Shown one piece after another: positions 26,775-37,883 of a DNA stretch of 64,000 bases. Each line of letters starts with the position of its first letter. Position 1 is the stretch's first letter. The stretch is from Porphyromonas pogonae (GTDB lineage Bacteria; Bacteroidota; Bacteroidia; Bacteroidales; Porphyromonadaceae), in NCBI RefSeq assembly GCF_036320655.1, contig NZ_CP143258.1:2766001-2830000 (forward strand), read 5' to 3'. The translations under genes were made by a program, and so were the position numbers. The notes under the pieces were generated by a model. That model had not been told where the DNA came from. It searched no databases and worked only from the letters and a program-made list of their open reading frames with translations.

Positions 26775-28820
26775 ATGATCACACTACAGCTTGTCGACCC
26801 CAAAAGTATTGCCGTTATAGGGGCATCGGACAATCTACAAAAACCCGGAGGTAAAGTACTGTATAACCTTAAAAGAGGGACTTTTGCCGGTAATCTATTC
26901 GCAGTGAACCCCAACGCAACGGCTGTGCAGGGGACAGATACATTTAAAGAAGTTTCCTTATTGCCCCAGACTGATCTGGCTATATTGGCGATCCCCGCCA
27001 AGTTGTGCCTGGATACGATGCGTGTGCTGCTGGAAGAAAAAGGCACTAAAGCTGTGATAGTACTCTCGGCAGGATTCTCCGAAATGGGAGCTGAGGGCAA
27101 ACGTCTGGAGCATGCCATGTGCGAGCTGGCCGACAAGCACCATGCTACACTCATAGGCCCCAACTGCGTGGGCGTCATGAACCCTCTGCATCAATCGGTA
27201 TTCACGACCCCGGTACCCCGCCTGGAGTGGGACGGAGCTACACTGATATCAAGCTCGGGTGCTACATGCGTATTCATCATGGAATCCGCACTGAGCAAAG
27301 GGCTCAAATTCTCGGCGGTCTACTCCGTGGGCAACGCTGCCCACACCTGTGTAGAGGATGTGTTGGAGTACATCAACGAAAACTATGATGCTACCAAGGA
27401 TTCCAAAACGATACTGATGTACATCGAGAGTGTAAAGAAACCAGAGAAACTACAAAAGAATGCTGCCGAACTCATCGCCAAAGGTTGTCGCATCGCTGCC
27501 GTGAAGTCGGGGACATCCGATGCCGGCGGACGAGCTGCAGCATCCCATACGGGTGCTATGCTCAACTCTGATATGGCGGTAGAGGCACTCTTCCGCAAGT
27601 CGGGTATCATCCGATGCCATAGTCGTGGCGAACTCACAGCTGTGGGTGCCGTGATGCAACACCCACGTCTGCAAGGCAAAAACATAGGTATCATCACGCA
27701 TGCAGGCGGGCCTGCTGTAATACTTACAGACGTACTCTCCAACGGCGGGCTGGAGGTGCCGCACCTACCTGAAGCCGAGACGGCTACCCTGCTGGAGAAG
27801 CTATTCGACGGCTCATCCGTAGCCAACCCGATAGATATACTGGCAACAGGTACGGCTGAGCAATTGCAGGAGTGTATTCGCTTTTGTGACCGTGAGCTGG
27901 ACATGATAGATGGTATTGTGGTGATATTCGGTAGTCCCGGCTTATTCTCCAATGCCGATGCCTATCATGTGATACTCCGTGAGCAGGCACAATCGACCAA
28001 ACCCATCTATGCCGTGCTACCTTCCATTATCAATGCTAAGGAAGATATGGACATGTTTGTAAAAGAAGGGGGAGTCTTCTTCGAAGACGAGGCTGTGCTG
28101 GGCAACGCCTTGGTCAAGGATAGGACTTACACGGAACCAGGGAAGCATATACTCACAACTCACCCACATGTTGCACGCATTCATGAAATTGTCACAGGCA
28201 GGGAGGGCTTACTGCCCACTCCGCTGGCCTTGGAGTTACTGGACTTAGCAGGGATCAAGCGCCCCCAAGAAGCTATTGTCAATAGCGCTGATGAGACACT
28301 CGCTGCCGCACGCGAGCTGGGATTCCCGCTGGCAATGAAAGTAGTGGGGCCTGCCCATAAATCGGAAGTAGGCGGTGTGATACTCAACGTAGACAGCATG
28401 GATGTGATAACTCCCAACTATGAGCATCTCATGGCTATAGCAGGTGCTGAGGGCGTGCAGATGTCGCAAATGGTAAGTGGTATAGAGGTGTTCATAGGCG
28501 TGAAAAAGGAACCGGGATTCGGACACCTGATCACGTGCGGTCTGGGGGGTATCTTTGTGGAAGTGATCAAAGATATTCGATACGCACTGGCTCCTATCAA
28601 CCACGAAGAGGCTTTGAATATGGTGCGTTCGCTCAAGTCTTATCCTATTATCCGAGGAATACGCGGTAAAAAAGGTATCGACGAACAGGTCATAGCCGAT
28701 ACACTGTGCAAAGTATCGGATCTCTTGCTTGCGGCTCCCGAAATAGAAGAGATGGACATCAACCCACTCATGGGATGTGAGCAACAACTGGCAGCCGTGG
28801 ATGTGGTGGTGAAATTATAA
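26775..28820 (+). CDS. ADP-forming acyl-CoA (acetate-CoA) synthetase, fused alpha-beta
   Basis: A 681-residue single-chain enzyme making ATP from an acyl-CoA, ADP and phosphate. Domains in order: CoA-binding Rossmann (IAVIGASDNLQKPGGKVLYNL), CoA-ligase flavodoxin-like domains (GPNCVGVMNP; the SHTGAML region), then an ATP-grasp part (FPLAMKVVGPAHKSEVGGVIL; GLGGIFVEVIKDIRYALAP). The phospho-His is expected in the ligase domain. Such enzymes let peptide-fermenting anaerobes recover ATP from 2-oxoacid breakdown. The aminotransferase gene follows after 25 bp, so together they look like an amino-acid fermentation operon. Confidence 0.9.
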   Translation: MITLQLVDPKSIAVIGASDNLQKPGGKVLYNLKRGTFAGNLFAVNPNATAVQGTDTFKEVSLLPQTDLAILAIPAKLCLDTMRVLLEEKGTKAVIVLSAGFSEMGAEGKRLEHAMCELADKHHATLIGPNCVGVMNPLHQSVFTTPVPRLEWDGATLISSSGATCVFIMESALSKGLKFSAVYSVGNAAHTCVEDVLEYINENYDATKDSKTILMYIESVKKPEKLQKNAAELIAKGCRIAAVKSGTSDAGGRAAASHTGAMLNSDMAVEALFRKSGIIRCHSRGELTAVGAVMQHPRLQGKNIGIITHAGGPAVILTDVLSNGGLEVPHLPEAETATLLEKLFDGSSVANPIDILATGTAEQLQECIRFCDRELDMIDGIVVIFGSPGLFSNADAYHVILREQAQSTKPIYAVLPSIINAKEDMDMFVKEGGVFFEDEAVLGNALVKDRTYTEPGKHILTTHPHVARIHEIVTGREGLLPTPLALELLDLAGIKRPQEAIVNSADETLAAARELGFPLAMKVVGPAHKSEVGGVILNVDSMDVITPNYEHLMAIAGAEGVQMSQMVSGIEVFIGVKKEPGFGHLITCGLGGIFVEVIKDIRYALAPINHEEALNMVRSLKSYPIIRGIRGKKGIDEQVIADTLCKVSDLLLAAPEIEEMDINPLMGCEQQLAAVDVVVKL

Positions 28821-28845
28821 CCTTAAAATAAAATAACCTGATACA

Positions 28846-30162
28846 ATGGAATTTCCAATAGACAGATCTGTAATAACTCAGGCTCAGGCCGAACTGAATA
28901 TTAAGAATCTGGCAAACGCTTCTATCAGAGACCTCGTAGCACTGGTAAATCTGATGGAAAAGAAAACAGGTCAGAAATACGTGCGCATGGAAATGGGCGT
29001 GCCGGGACTACCCTCACCACGCATAGCCATAGAAGCAGAGCATGACGCCATGGAGCGTGGTGTAAGTGCCGTATACCCTAATCTGGACGGATTGCCTGAA
29101 CTGAAATACGAGATTAGCCGCTTTGTAAAGCTTTTTATCAATATAGATGTCAAGCCTGCCAACTGTGTACCCACCGTGGGGGCTATGCAGGGAGCTTTTG
29201 CGTCTTTCCTTGTAGCCAATCGCACACATGCCGATAGAGCTAAAGGTACGCTCTTCATTGATCCGGGGTTCAATATGAATAAGTTGCAAGTGAGAATACT
29301 CCAACAACCGTTCGAGACCTTCGATGTGTATGACTACAGGGGAGCCAAACTGCGTGACAAGCTCGAGAGTTACCTAAGCACCGGTCAGTTCCAAACGATA
29401 CTTTATTCCAACCCCAATAACCCCACGTGGCAATGCTTCACAGAGGAGGAGCTGCGTATCATAGGCGAGGTGGCTACGAAGTATGACGTTGTAGTGATGG
29501 AGGACTTAGCTTACTTCGGTATGGACTTCCGTCACGACTACTCACGCCCTGGTGTGCCTCCCTATCAGCCCACTGTAGCTCACTACACGGACAATTGGAT
29601 GATGCTTATATCCAGCTCTAAGGCGTTTAGTTATGCAGGGCAGCGTGCAGGGATGATCGTCGTTTCACCCAAACTGTTCGACAGGACTTTCCCCGACTTG
29701 GAAAAGACATTCGGGCGCAGTCGTTTTGGCGAGGCTTTAGTGTCGTCAGCACTATACGCCCTTTCGTCAGGTGTAGCGCACTCGGTGCAGTGGGGGCTGG
29801 CAGCAGTGCTCAAAGCGGCAAACGATGGCGAATACAACTTTGTAGAGCCTATCAGGGAGTACGGGCGCAAAGCTCATATCGTAAAGAAGATGTTTACGGA
29901 CAATGGCTTTCACATCGTTTATGATGCCGATGGCGGAGTACCTATAGCCGATGGCTTCTACTTCACGGTAGGCTATGACCATCTTGATAGTGAAAGACTG
30001 CTGGAGCTGTTCCTGATGTATGGCTTGTGCGCCATCACCCTTGACACCACCGGCAGCGAACGCCAAGGGGTGATGCGTATCTGTATCTCGTTACTGCCGG
30101 AGAGCCAATTTGGCGATCTTGAAAAAAGGCTAATTCTGATGAACAACGCTCTCACAGAATAG
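28846..30162 (+). CDS. class I/II PLP-dependent aminotransferase
   Basis: 438 residues, fold type I. The Schiff-base Lys is in ISSSKAFSYAGQRAG, with NPNNPTWQCFTEEEL (substrate and PLP contacts) and VVVMEDLAYFGMDF upstream, and a C-terminal Arg in ERQGVMRICISL that should bind the alpha-carboxylate. Amino-acid specificity cannot be read from sequence. Located 25 bp after the ADP-forming acyl-CoA synthetase gene; it probably makes the 2-oxoacid that is oxidised to the acyl-CoA used by that enzyme. A strong hairpin ends the unit. Confidence 0.9.
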   Translation: MEFPIDRSVITQAQAELNIKNLANASIRDLVALVNLMEKKTGQKYVRMEMGVPGLPSPRIAIEAEHDAMERGVSAVYPNLDGLPELKYEISRFVKLFINIDVKPANCVPTVGAMQGAFASFLVANRTHADRAKGTLFIDPGFNMNKLQVRILQQPFETFDVYDYRGAKLRDKLESYLSTGQFQTILYSNPNNPTWQCFTEEELRIIGEVATKYDVVVMEDLAYFGMDFRHDYSRPGVPPYQPTVAHYTDNWMMLISSSKAFSYAGQRAGMIVVSPKLFDRTFPDLEKTFGRSRFGEALVSSALYALSSGVAHSVQWGLAAVLKAANDGEYNFVEPIREYGRKAHIVKKMFTDNGFHIVYDADGGVPIADGFYFTVGYDHLDSERLLELFLMYGLCAITLDTTGSERQGVMRICISLLPESQFGDLEKRLILMNNALTE

Positions 30163-31476
<1,314 letters not shown>

Positions 31477-31502
31477 TCCATTTCGTCGATAAGACAAATT
31501 TA

Positions 31503-31550
31503 AAGGAGTAGATCCCTCTCTGTGGGGGTCTACTCCTTGTTTTTTTTTAA
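31503..31550 (+). terminator. gap terminator
   Basis: AAGGAGTAGATCCC pairs with GGGGTCTACTCCTT (one wobble or bulge), followed by nine or more T. Confidence 0.8.
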
Positions 31551-31989
31551 TAATTAGTGTCCGCCATAATCTATTTAACTGAGTACAACCCATTGAAAGA
31601 TACGAGTTGGACTTGTCTCTTACAATGTACAAGCACCCTTAGTTGTTTTGTCCTTAGGACGCATCAACTCCTACACGTGGCATAAGCGCCGTATGCTATG
31701 CGCATGCAAAGACGTCATATGGCTATGACTACTTCTGTTGCATTACCATAAACCATTGAATACGGTATGAATAAGAGTTTTACACTATAAGCATAATGGA
31801 GGCACAATCAGAGCGGAAAAAGATGAGCGTGACAGTTTGTCATATACTATTTGTCGTCATATTATATGCTGTTTTATTGGCATAGGTTTTGTAATATATC
31901 AGATGTAAGGCGTTAAAAAGGATTTAGACAATACCTATTAACACATACAAAACAAAGCAAAAAAGAAAACAATAAAAATTAAAAATAAT
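31551..31989. other. 439-bp region upstream of dnaK
   Basis: No gene recognised. I looked for a CIRCE-type or other heat-shock inverted repeat and found none. Confidence 0.5.
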
Positions 31990-33918
31990 ATGGGAAAAAT
32001 CATTGGTATTGACTTAGGAACAACTAACTCCTGTGTCGCAGTATTGGAAGGTAACGAGCCTATCGTTATCGCAAATAGTGAAGGTAAGCGTACTACACCC
32101 TCTGTAGTAGCTTTTGTAGAAGGTGGCGAGCGTAAAGTGGGTGACCCCGCCAAGCGTCAGGCTATCACGAACCCTACTAAAACGGTTTATTCTATCAAAC
32201 GTTTTATGGGCGAAACTTATGATCAGGTATCCAAGGAGATCTCACGTGTGCCATTCAAAGTAGTACGTGGTGACAACAACACTCCCCGTGTGGATATTGA
32301 TGGACGTCTCTACACTCCTCAGGAGATCTCTGCTATGATACTCCAGAAGATGAAAAAGACTGCCGAAGACTATTTGGGACAGGAGGTAACGGATGCTGTG
32401 ATCACAGTGCCTGCTTACTTCAACGATGCTCAGCGTCAGGCTACCAAAGAAGCCGGTGAGATCGCAGGTCTCAAGGTGCGTCGTATTGTGAACGAACCTA
32501 CTGCCGCTTCATTGGCTTACGGCTTGGACAAGTCTAACAAGGACATGAAGATCGCCGTGTTTGACCTTGGTGGCGGTACGTTTGATATCTCTATTCTGGA
32601 ATTGGGCGACGGTGTATTTGAGGTAAAATCTACCAACGGTGATACACACCTCGGTGGTGACGACTTCGACCACGTGATCATCGACTGGCTTGCGGACGAG
32701 TTTAAGTCAGATGAAGGCATTGACCTCCGTCAGGATCCTATGGCGATGCAACGTCTCAAAGAAGCTGCTGAGAAAGCTAAAATTGAGCTGTCAAGCTCCA
32801 ACTCTACCGAGATCAACTTGCCATACATCATGCCGGTAAACGGTATACCCAAGCACCTTGTAAGAACGCTTAGCCGTGCCAAGTTTGAGCAATTGGCCGA
32901 CAAACTTATCCAAGCTTGTGTGGCTCCATGCGAGCAAGCGCTCAAGGATGCCGGTCTTTCAAAAAGTGATATTGACGAGGTAATCCTCGTGGGAGGTTCT
33001 ACCCGTATCCCTGCTATACAAGAGAAGGTACAGCAAATCTTCGGTAAAGCTCCATCAAAAGGGGTGAACCCTGACGAAGTGGTAGCTGTGGGTGCTGCTA
33101 TCCAAGGTGGTGTGCTCACTGGGGAGATCAAGGATGTACTGCTCCTGGACGTTACTCCGCTTTCGCTGGGTATCGAGACTATGGGTGGCGTGATGACTCG
33201 TCTTATTGATGCCAACACAACTATACCTACCAAGAAGAGCGAGGTATTTACCACAGCGGTGGACAACCAACCCTCAGTAGAAATTCACGTATTGCAAGGT
33301 GAGCGTTCTTTGGCAAAAGATAATAAGAGTATTGGTCGTTTTAACCTCGATGGTATAGCTCCGGCTCCTCGTCAGGTACCTCAGATCGAAGTTACGTTTG
33401 ATATCGATGCCAATGGTATCTTGAATGTAACAGCTCTCGACAAAGCGACAGGCAAACAGCAAAATATCCGTATCGAAGCATCGAGCGGACTTTCTGATGA
33501 TGAAATCAAAAGAATGAAAGACGAAGCTGCAGCCAATGCCGAAGCTGACAAGAAGGAGAAAGAGCGTATAGATAAGCTGAACCAAGCTGATAGCACCATC
33601 TTCCAGACAGAGAAGCAACTCAAGGAAATGGGTGATAAGTTGCCGGCCGACAAGAAAGCGCCTATAGAGGCTGCTCTCGAAAAGCTGAAAGAAGCTCACA
33701 AGTCACAGGATATTGCTGCTATTGATACTGCCATGGCAGAGCTCAACAGCGTATTCCAGGCTGCCAGTGAAGAGATGTACCGCAATGCCGGTGCACAAGG
33801 CGGAGCACAGCAACCCAATCCCGGCGACTTTGCACAAGGTACTCAGAACAACGGCTCAGCCTCCACTGACAATTCGCAAGGAGACATCACAGACGCCGAC
33901 TTCGAAGAGGTCAAGTAA
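31990..33918 (+). CDS. dnaK: Hsp70 chaperone DnaK
   Basis: 642 residues. ATPase domain with [50 protein letters not shown] and [14 protein letters not shown]; substrate domain with [18 protein letters not shown] and [15 protein letters not shown]; Gly/Gln-rich linker and terminal [10 protein letters not shown]. It acts with DnaJ and GrpE, which are not adjacent. The last six codons and the terminator that follows form the attachment site of the 16-kb island; the gene itself is intact. Confidence 0.98.
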   Translation: MGKIIGIDLGTTNSCVAVLEGNEPIVIANSEGKRTTPSVVAFVEGGERKVGDPAKRQAITNPTKTVYSIKRFMGETYDQVSKEISRVPFKVVRGDNNTPRVDIDGRLYTPQEISAMILQKMKKTAEDYLGQEVTDAVITVPAYFNDAQRQATKEAGEIAGLKVRRIVNEPTAASLAYGLDKSNKDMKIAVFDLGGGTFDISILELGDGVFEVKSTNGDTHLGGDDFDHVIIDWLADEFKSDEGIDLRQDPMAMQRLKEAAEKAKIELSSSNSTEINLPYIMPVNGIPKHLVRTLSRAKFEQLADKLIQACVAPCEQALKDAGLSKSDIDEVILVGGSTRIPAIQEKVQQIFGKAPSKGVNPDEVVAVGAAIQGGVLTGEIKDVLLLDVTPLSLGIETMGGVMTRLIDANTTIPTKKSEVFTTAVDNQPSVEIHVLQGERSLAKDNKSIGRFNLDGIAPAPRQVPQIEVTFDIDANGILNVTALDKATGKQQNIRIEASSGLSDDEIKRMKDEAAANAEADKKEKERIDKLNQADSTIFQTEKQLKEMGDKLPADKKAPIEAALEKLKEAHKSQDIAAIDTAMAELNSVFQAASEEMYRNAGAQGGAQQPNPGDFAQGTQNNGSASTDNSQGDITDADFEEVK

Positions 33919-33926
33919 GATCGTCA

Positions 33927-33987
33927 TAGCAACGATAACAAACTATAATCAAATCGCAGTAATACGTTGTATTACTGCGATTTTTGT
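33927..33987 (+). repeat. attL (61-bp direct repeat, left copy)
   Basis: Identical to 50142-50202. Looser similarity extends upstream through the last six dnaK codons (33901-33918 against 50116-50133). Confidence 0.88.
33951..33986 (+). terminator. dnaK terminator
   Basis: A 14-bp perfect stem (33951-33964 with 33970-33983), loop CGTTG, followed by TT. Lies inside the att core and is therefore duplicated at 50166-50198. Confidence 0.8.
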
Positions 33988-34137
33988 TTATAGAAAAATC
34001 TCGTTGATGATGCTTTTTTATCGATTTTATGCTTAAATACTTGTACCATATTTGTAACGGAACTTATTTAGTGATGAAGTGGAACTTATGAACACTTATG
34101 AATACTAATGAGTACTTAGATAGCGATAAGAATACCA

Positions 34138-34679
34138 ATGAATAAAATTCAGAAACAATGCGAAGTGTGTGGACAGTCTTTTGTTCCCAAGACGGTGGAT
34201 TCTGTTTATTGCTCTAAAAAGTGTGGCGGAATAGCATATAGGAAAAAGAAAGCACAGAAGAAAAAAGAAGTAGAACAGCAAGCAATCATCGATAAGATTT
34301 CTGCTGACCGCCTGTATATTTCCGTTCCTGAAGCAATCGCTCTTTTCGGTGTTGCTAAGAGTACGCTCTATCGTCTTGTTCGACAAAAGCGAATCCCTGC
34401 TATCAACTTAGGGACTTGCCTTATTCGGATGATCGTGCAGCGATAGAAGAAACGTTTCCGATCCTTCAAGCACCTCTTAAAAAAGAGAAGCCGACAGCAA
34501 AATTATATAGTCTTGAACCACATAATTGCTATACAATCGGCGAGGTAGCAAAGAAATTTGGCATATCTGATAGCTCCGTTTATAAACATATTCGCAAGTT
34601 TTCCATTCCTACACGCCAAATTGGGAAGTATGTTTATGTGCCTAAGTCAGAAATCGACAATATTTACAACCAACAATAA
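34138..34679 (+). pseudogene. zinc-finger plus double helix-turn-helix protein, frameshifted
   Basis: Two overlapping frames, 34138-34446 and 34416-34679, together make one protein of about 180 residues. It has a CEVCGQSF...YCSKKC zinc-ribbon-like start, then two MerR/excisionase-type HTH segments (ISVPEAIALFGVAKSTLYRLVR; YTIGEVAKKFGISDSSVYKHIR). The reading shifts near 34427 by what looks like a one-base deletion. Such proteins sit before integrase genes in Bacteroides elements and may direct excision. Confidence 0.75.
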
Positions 34680-34691
34680 AATACATACCAC

Positions 34692-35595
34692 ATGAAACAA
34701 CTCTCCAATACTAAAGTAACCGTTCGGCTTTGCAAGGCGGAAGATCGCAAAAAGTGGTATATTTACATCTAGTTCACAATCAATTCTTACAAATTGGCAG
34801 CAAACCAATCATTTCTTGAAGCAATTTATTGGCGACTCATTGCCGTTTTCACAGATTGATATTCGCTTTGCCGAAGAATTCAAACGCTTTTTGATTTCCG
34901 CACCTTGCGGTGGAAATCGAAAAGAGACTCTCTCGCGAAATACAGCGGCAACCTATTTTTCCATTTTCAAAGCTGCACTGAAACAGGCATTCATCGACGG
35001 TTATCTGACCATAGATTTATCGGCGAAGATTAAGGGTATTCAGGCACAGGAATCACGTCGGGAATATTTGACGGCGGAAGAACTTAATACGCTTGCCGGG
35101 ACATCCTGCGAACGGGAAATATTGAAACGCGCGGCATTGTTTTCAGCCCTTACTGGCTTGCGTCATTGTGACATCCAAAAACTAAAATGGAAAGAAATAC
35201 AGAAAGAGGGAAATGGTTATCGCTTGAACTTTACGCAACAGAAAACCAAAGTCGTAGAATATATACCGACTTCAGAACAAGCCTATCAGCTTTGCGGTGA
35301 ACCACGTGAACCAGAACGTCTTGTTTTCGAGGGATTACCCTCTCCATCGTGGATTTCCAAGCCGTTGGAACGATGGATTAAAGCAGCCGGTATAAGCCGA
35401 CGAATTACATTCCATTGCTTCCGGCACAGCTACGCCACTCTACAACTTTCCAGCGGCACAGATATCTATACCGTCAGCAAGATGCTGGGACATACCAACG
35501 TAAAAACAACTCAAATCTATGCTAAAGTCGTGGATGAGAAGAAAAATAAGGCGGCACAAGCCATACAGCTAAAATCCATAGAAAATAAAAAATGA
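34692..35595 (+). pseudogene. tyrosine recombinase (integrase), N-terminally deleted
   Basis: An ATG at 34692 starts a normal integrase N-terminus (MKQLSNTKVTVRLC...), but after 26 codons there is a stop, and over 100 residues of the arm-binding region usual in this family are absent. The frame resumes (about 34775) through core-binding and catalytic domains to 35595. Catalytic residues are all present: Arg in LTGLRH, HCFRH, LGHTN His and TQIYAKV Tyr. It might be translated from TTG 34816, giving 259 residues, but should not bind arm-type sites. It presumably catalysed insertion at dnaK before decaying. Confidence 0.85.
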
Positions 35596-35602
35596 AGAAA
35601 AG

Positions 35603-36281
35603 ATGAAACCCAACTATTTCGAATATATCATTGTCTATCTATCTGTGCTGGTAACTTGTGTGTTAATTGGCGCACTGGCACGGCTTTTTGTTGTGGGGGC
35701 AGGCGCCGATGAGTTTACCGCCAACATTGTATTCTGGGCAGTTACCGCTCTGGGTGTGATTGCTTATGCCGTGCTCAACCTGCTTATTGAAGGTCTTTTT
35801 ACGGCAAACCGTCAAGAAATTTTTCCCGAAGAAAGAAATCTCGAAAACGTCCAACATTTCTTCCGAAATTCCTCAAAGTTTAGAAGCTATGAGAGCCGAT
35901 CAGCGCCGAGCGATGGAAGATAAGAAACGTGCAAAAAGAGAATTTGCCGTTCACTATACCCGAAAAGAATTTGCCCCGTACGTTTCTGACAAAGATATGG
36001 AACAGCTTTGCCGGTATGTGGAACTTTATTCGGAACAACATCCTCTTTCTACGATTCAACCAGTCAGAGTAAAGGATTTATCTACGTTGGATATTTACCA
36101 TTTCGCGTGGAATATTTGGAAGTCCTTCAACATTGGAAGACAGGAAGATATAGCCCTCTTCCTCAAAAAAGTTTTTGCTGACCTTTTAAAAGATGTAGAA
36201 CCCGAAAGCATCAAAAGCCATTTAAAAGATGACCCTAAGAAAGGAATTATTTTGATTCAGGAAAAGTTATCGGACAAATGA
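35603..36281 (+). pseudogene. membrane protein following integrase, frameshifted
   Basis: Frames 35603-35923 and 35760-36281 together restore one protein of about 225 residues. The N-terminus has two or three TM helices (YIIVYLSVLVTCVLIGALARL; NIVFWAVTALGVIAYAVLNLL); the C-terminus is soluble (KEFAPYVSDKDMEQLCRYVELY...YHFAWNIWKSFNIG). The shift is one base near 35815-35825. This protein commonly follows the integrase in Bacteroides elements; its function is unknown. It begins 7 bp after the integrase stop. Confidence 0.7.
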
Positions 36282-36392
36282 TTAAAGGAAAAGACTAATT
36301 CTGAAAAACAAAAAGCAGTCCTAAAACTGCCCTCTATCCTCTCACCGTTCCGCACGAAATCCCCATAACGCATTCCGGTTCCGTTCAACATC

Positions 36393-36439
36393 GGTTTCAT
36401 TGCTTGCCTTGCAGGCACAACGAAACCTTAGGTGTTAGC
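36393..36439. other. palindrome and GTGTTAGC motif at the 3' side of the DUF4272 gene
   Basis: GGTTTCATTG (36393-36402) and CAACGAAACC (36418-36427) form an imperfect stem with an inner TTGCCT/AGGCA pairing. GTGTTAGC (36432-36439) follows, and its inverse GCTAACAC is at 37259-37266 on the gene's other side. The arrangement recalls an integron cassette recombination site. Confidence 0.35.
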
Positions 36440-36469
36440 AGCTGCCTTTCTCTATATAATCATTAGTAT

Positions 36470-37249
36470 TTAAGTGTCTGTTGTTATATCGCCCCAGTTT
36501 TCAGCATATATAACTAACCAATTCAGAGCAAAGTGTCTTTCCATTACAATATCTTCATTGATTTTTGCTGGAATTGGTTTACCATTAAGTGATGCGTCTC
36601 TAACAGCCCAATGTATTCTATAAATCATGTCTGTTTCGTTTAGAATGTCTTCTGTGTTGCGAAGTTTTGAATTATTTATCCATTCTGTTGGGTCGTTATC
36701 TAAGTTTGGTAAGTTTTTGTAATTGCTGAAATCACAAATATCTGTCGGAAAGGATAAAGTATCGAAATGTCCAAGCGACCAAAGTAAAACATTTAAGCAC
36801 TCAATTCGCCATGAGATAGAATTATTTTCTTGTTCTGTTCTTATCGGCTTTTCTAAATACTTTTTCTCGTTTGGTGAAACATAATTCCAAAGGTTGTATT
36901 TTTTGAAGTAGGAAATCATTTCTTCTGCTGTCCTTTCGTTGTGTGCAACATAAATAAGTCCATAAATAACAACAGATTTACAAGCAACCTGTCTTTGGTC
37001 TCTGAAACGGGCTTCTGCATAGTCCTCCACAAAAGGAAGATGCTCCAAAATTGGAATTCCTTTTTGTCTTAGAAAACTATTGGTAAATTCTTTTCTCTCT
37101 TGCATTGTCAACTTATGGTCGGTAGCATAAACTGTTTGCATTGTCATTCTCTTTTTGTTGCTATTTTGTCCGCAACCAAAAAATGAAAATATACTTGTCA
37201 ATATTCCCATTGTTATTATTTTAGTAATATGTCGTTGTCGTGTTGTCAT
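36470..37249 (-). CDS. DUF4272 domain lipoprotein
   Basis: About 259 residues starting at ATG 37249 (an ATG at 37270 would add seven). The signal peptide ends SFFGC, a lipobox. The mature part fits DUF4272: ACKSVVIYGLIYVAH, WRIECLNVLLWSLGHFDTLSFP and DMIYRIHWAVRDA. Function unknown. It is the only gene of the island on the minus strand, apart from no others of similar type nearby, and is flanked by GTGTTAGC/GCTAACAC, so it looks like an independently acquired cargo gene. Confidence 0.75.
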   Translation of the reverse strand: MTTRQRHITKIITMGILTSIFSFFGCGQNSNKKRMTMQTVYATDHKLTMQERKEFTNSFLRQKGIPILEHLPFVEDYAEARFRDQRQVACKSVVIYGLIYVAHNERTAEEMISYFKKYNLWNYVSPNEKKYLEKPIRTEQENNSISWRIECLNVLLWSLGHFDTLSFPTDICDFSNYKNLPNLDNDPTEWINNSKLRNTEDILNETDMIYRIHWAVRDASLNGKPIPAKINEDIVMERHFALNWLVIYAENWGDITTDT

Positions 37250-37258
37250 ATAGTTGCC

Positions 37259-37576
37259 GCTAACACGCAAATATCCGCAATCCTATTGCGCACATTCACC
37301 TTAATCGGTACACATCAAGCAATAAAAGTTCCTTTGCAAAGGTACTATCTTTCCACATAACAGCCTCAAAATATTGAATTTATTTATCATTATTGAGTAG
37401 GAAAGAAGAAAATTAACAATCCGTCGCGTGTTTTTCATAGTGTTTTCCCAGTGGCTCGCATCACAGCCTAATCACTTATTTTATTTGCACCGTATCAATC
37501 AAAAACGATTATTATAGAAACAAATGAAATTTCTTTTGAAAACCTGCCCAAGGCAGTAGCACACTTAGTCAGCGAA
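37259..37576. other. intergenic region upstream of HTH gene
   Basis: About 310 bp. Begins with GCTAACAC, has a small hairpin (CGCAAT/ATTGCG around 37275-37291), and the reading frame of the next gene appears to extend up to about 37495 without an ATG. Confidence 0.45.
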
Positions 37577-37870
37577 GTGGCTGAAATCAAATCATTGGTA
37601 GAAAAAAGGCAACCGCCTACCGTTCCCGCCAAGCGCATTCCGATAGGAATAGAGGAAGCGTGTAAAATCATCGGTAAGGCAAAACCCACTGTTTATGCCC
37701 TTGTTCGGAAACGATTCATTCCCTGTTACAAAAACGGCAAGAAGCTCTATTTTTTTGAAGAGGAACTGCTTGCATGGATAGAAAACGGACGGAAAAAGAT
37801 GGTGCAGGAAATCAGCGAAGAAGCGCGCGCTTTTACCTCAGGAAAAAGGACTCGCCCTGTTTACCGATAA
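37577..37870 (+). CDS. helix-turn-helix (excisionase-type) DNA-binding protein
   Basis: 97 residues from a GTG at 37577. The HTH is IPIGIEEACKIIGKAKPTVYALVRKRFIPCYKNGKKLYF, a MerR/Xis-like winged helix. Coding resemblance to relatives extends upstream in the same frame (TIIIETNEISFENLPKAVAH) to about 37495, where no ATG or GTG is present, so the original start may have been lost. It lies 13 bp before the VapE-like gene, which it probably regulates. Confidence 0.72.
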   Translation: MAEIKSLVEKRQPPTVPAKRIPIGIEEACKIIGKAKPTVYALVRKRFIPCYKNGKKLYFFEEELLAWIENGRKKMVQEISEEARAFTSGKRTRPVYR

Positions 37871-37883
37871 AATCGTTGTTGCG

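Noticed and set aside
31551-31989. Possible heat-shock operator upstream of dnaK
   Set aside because: I looked for a CIRCE-like inverted repeat and did not find one.
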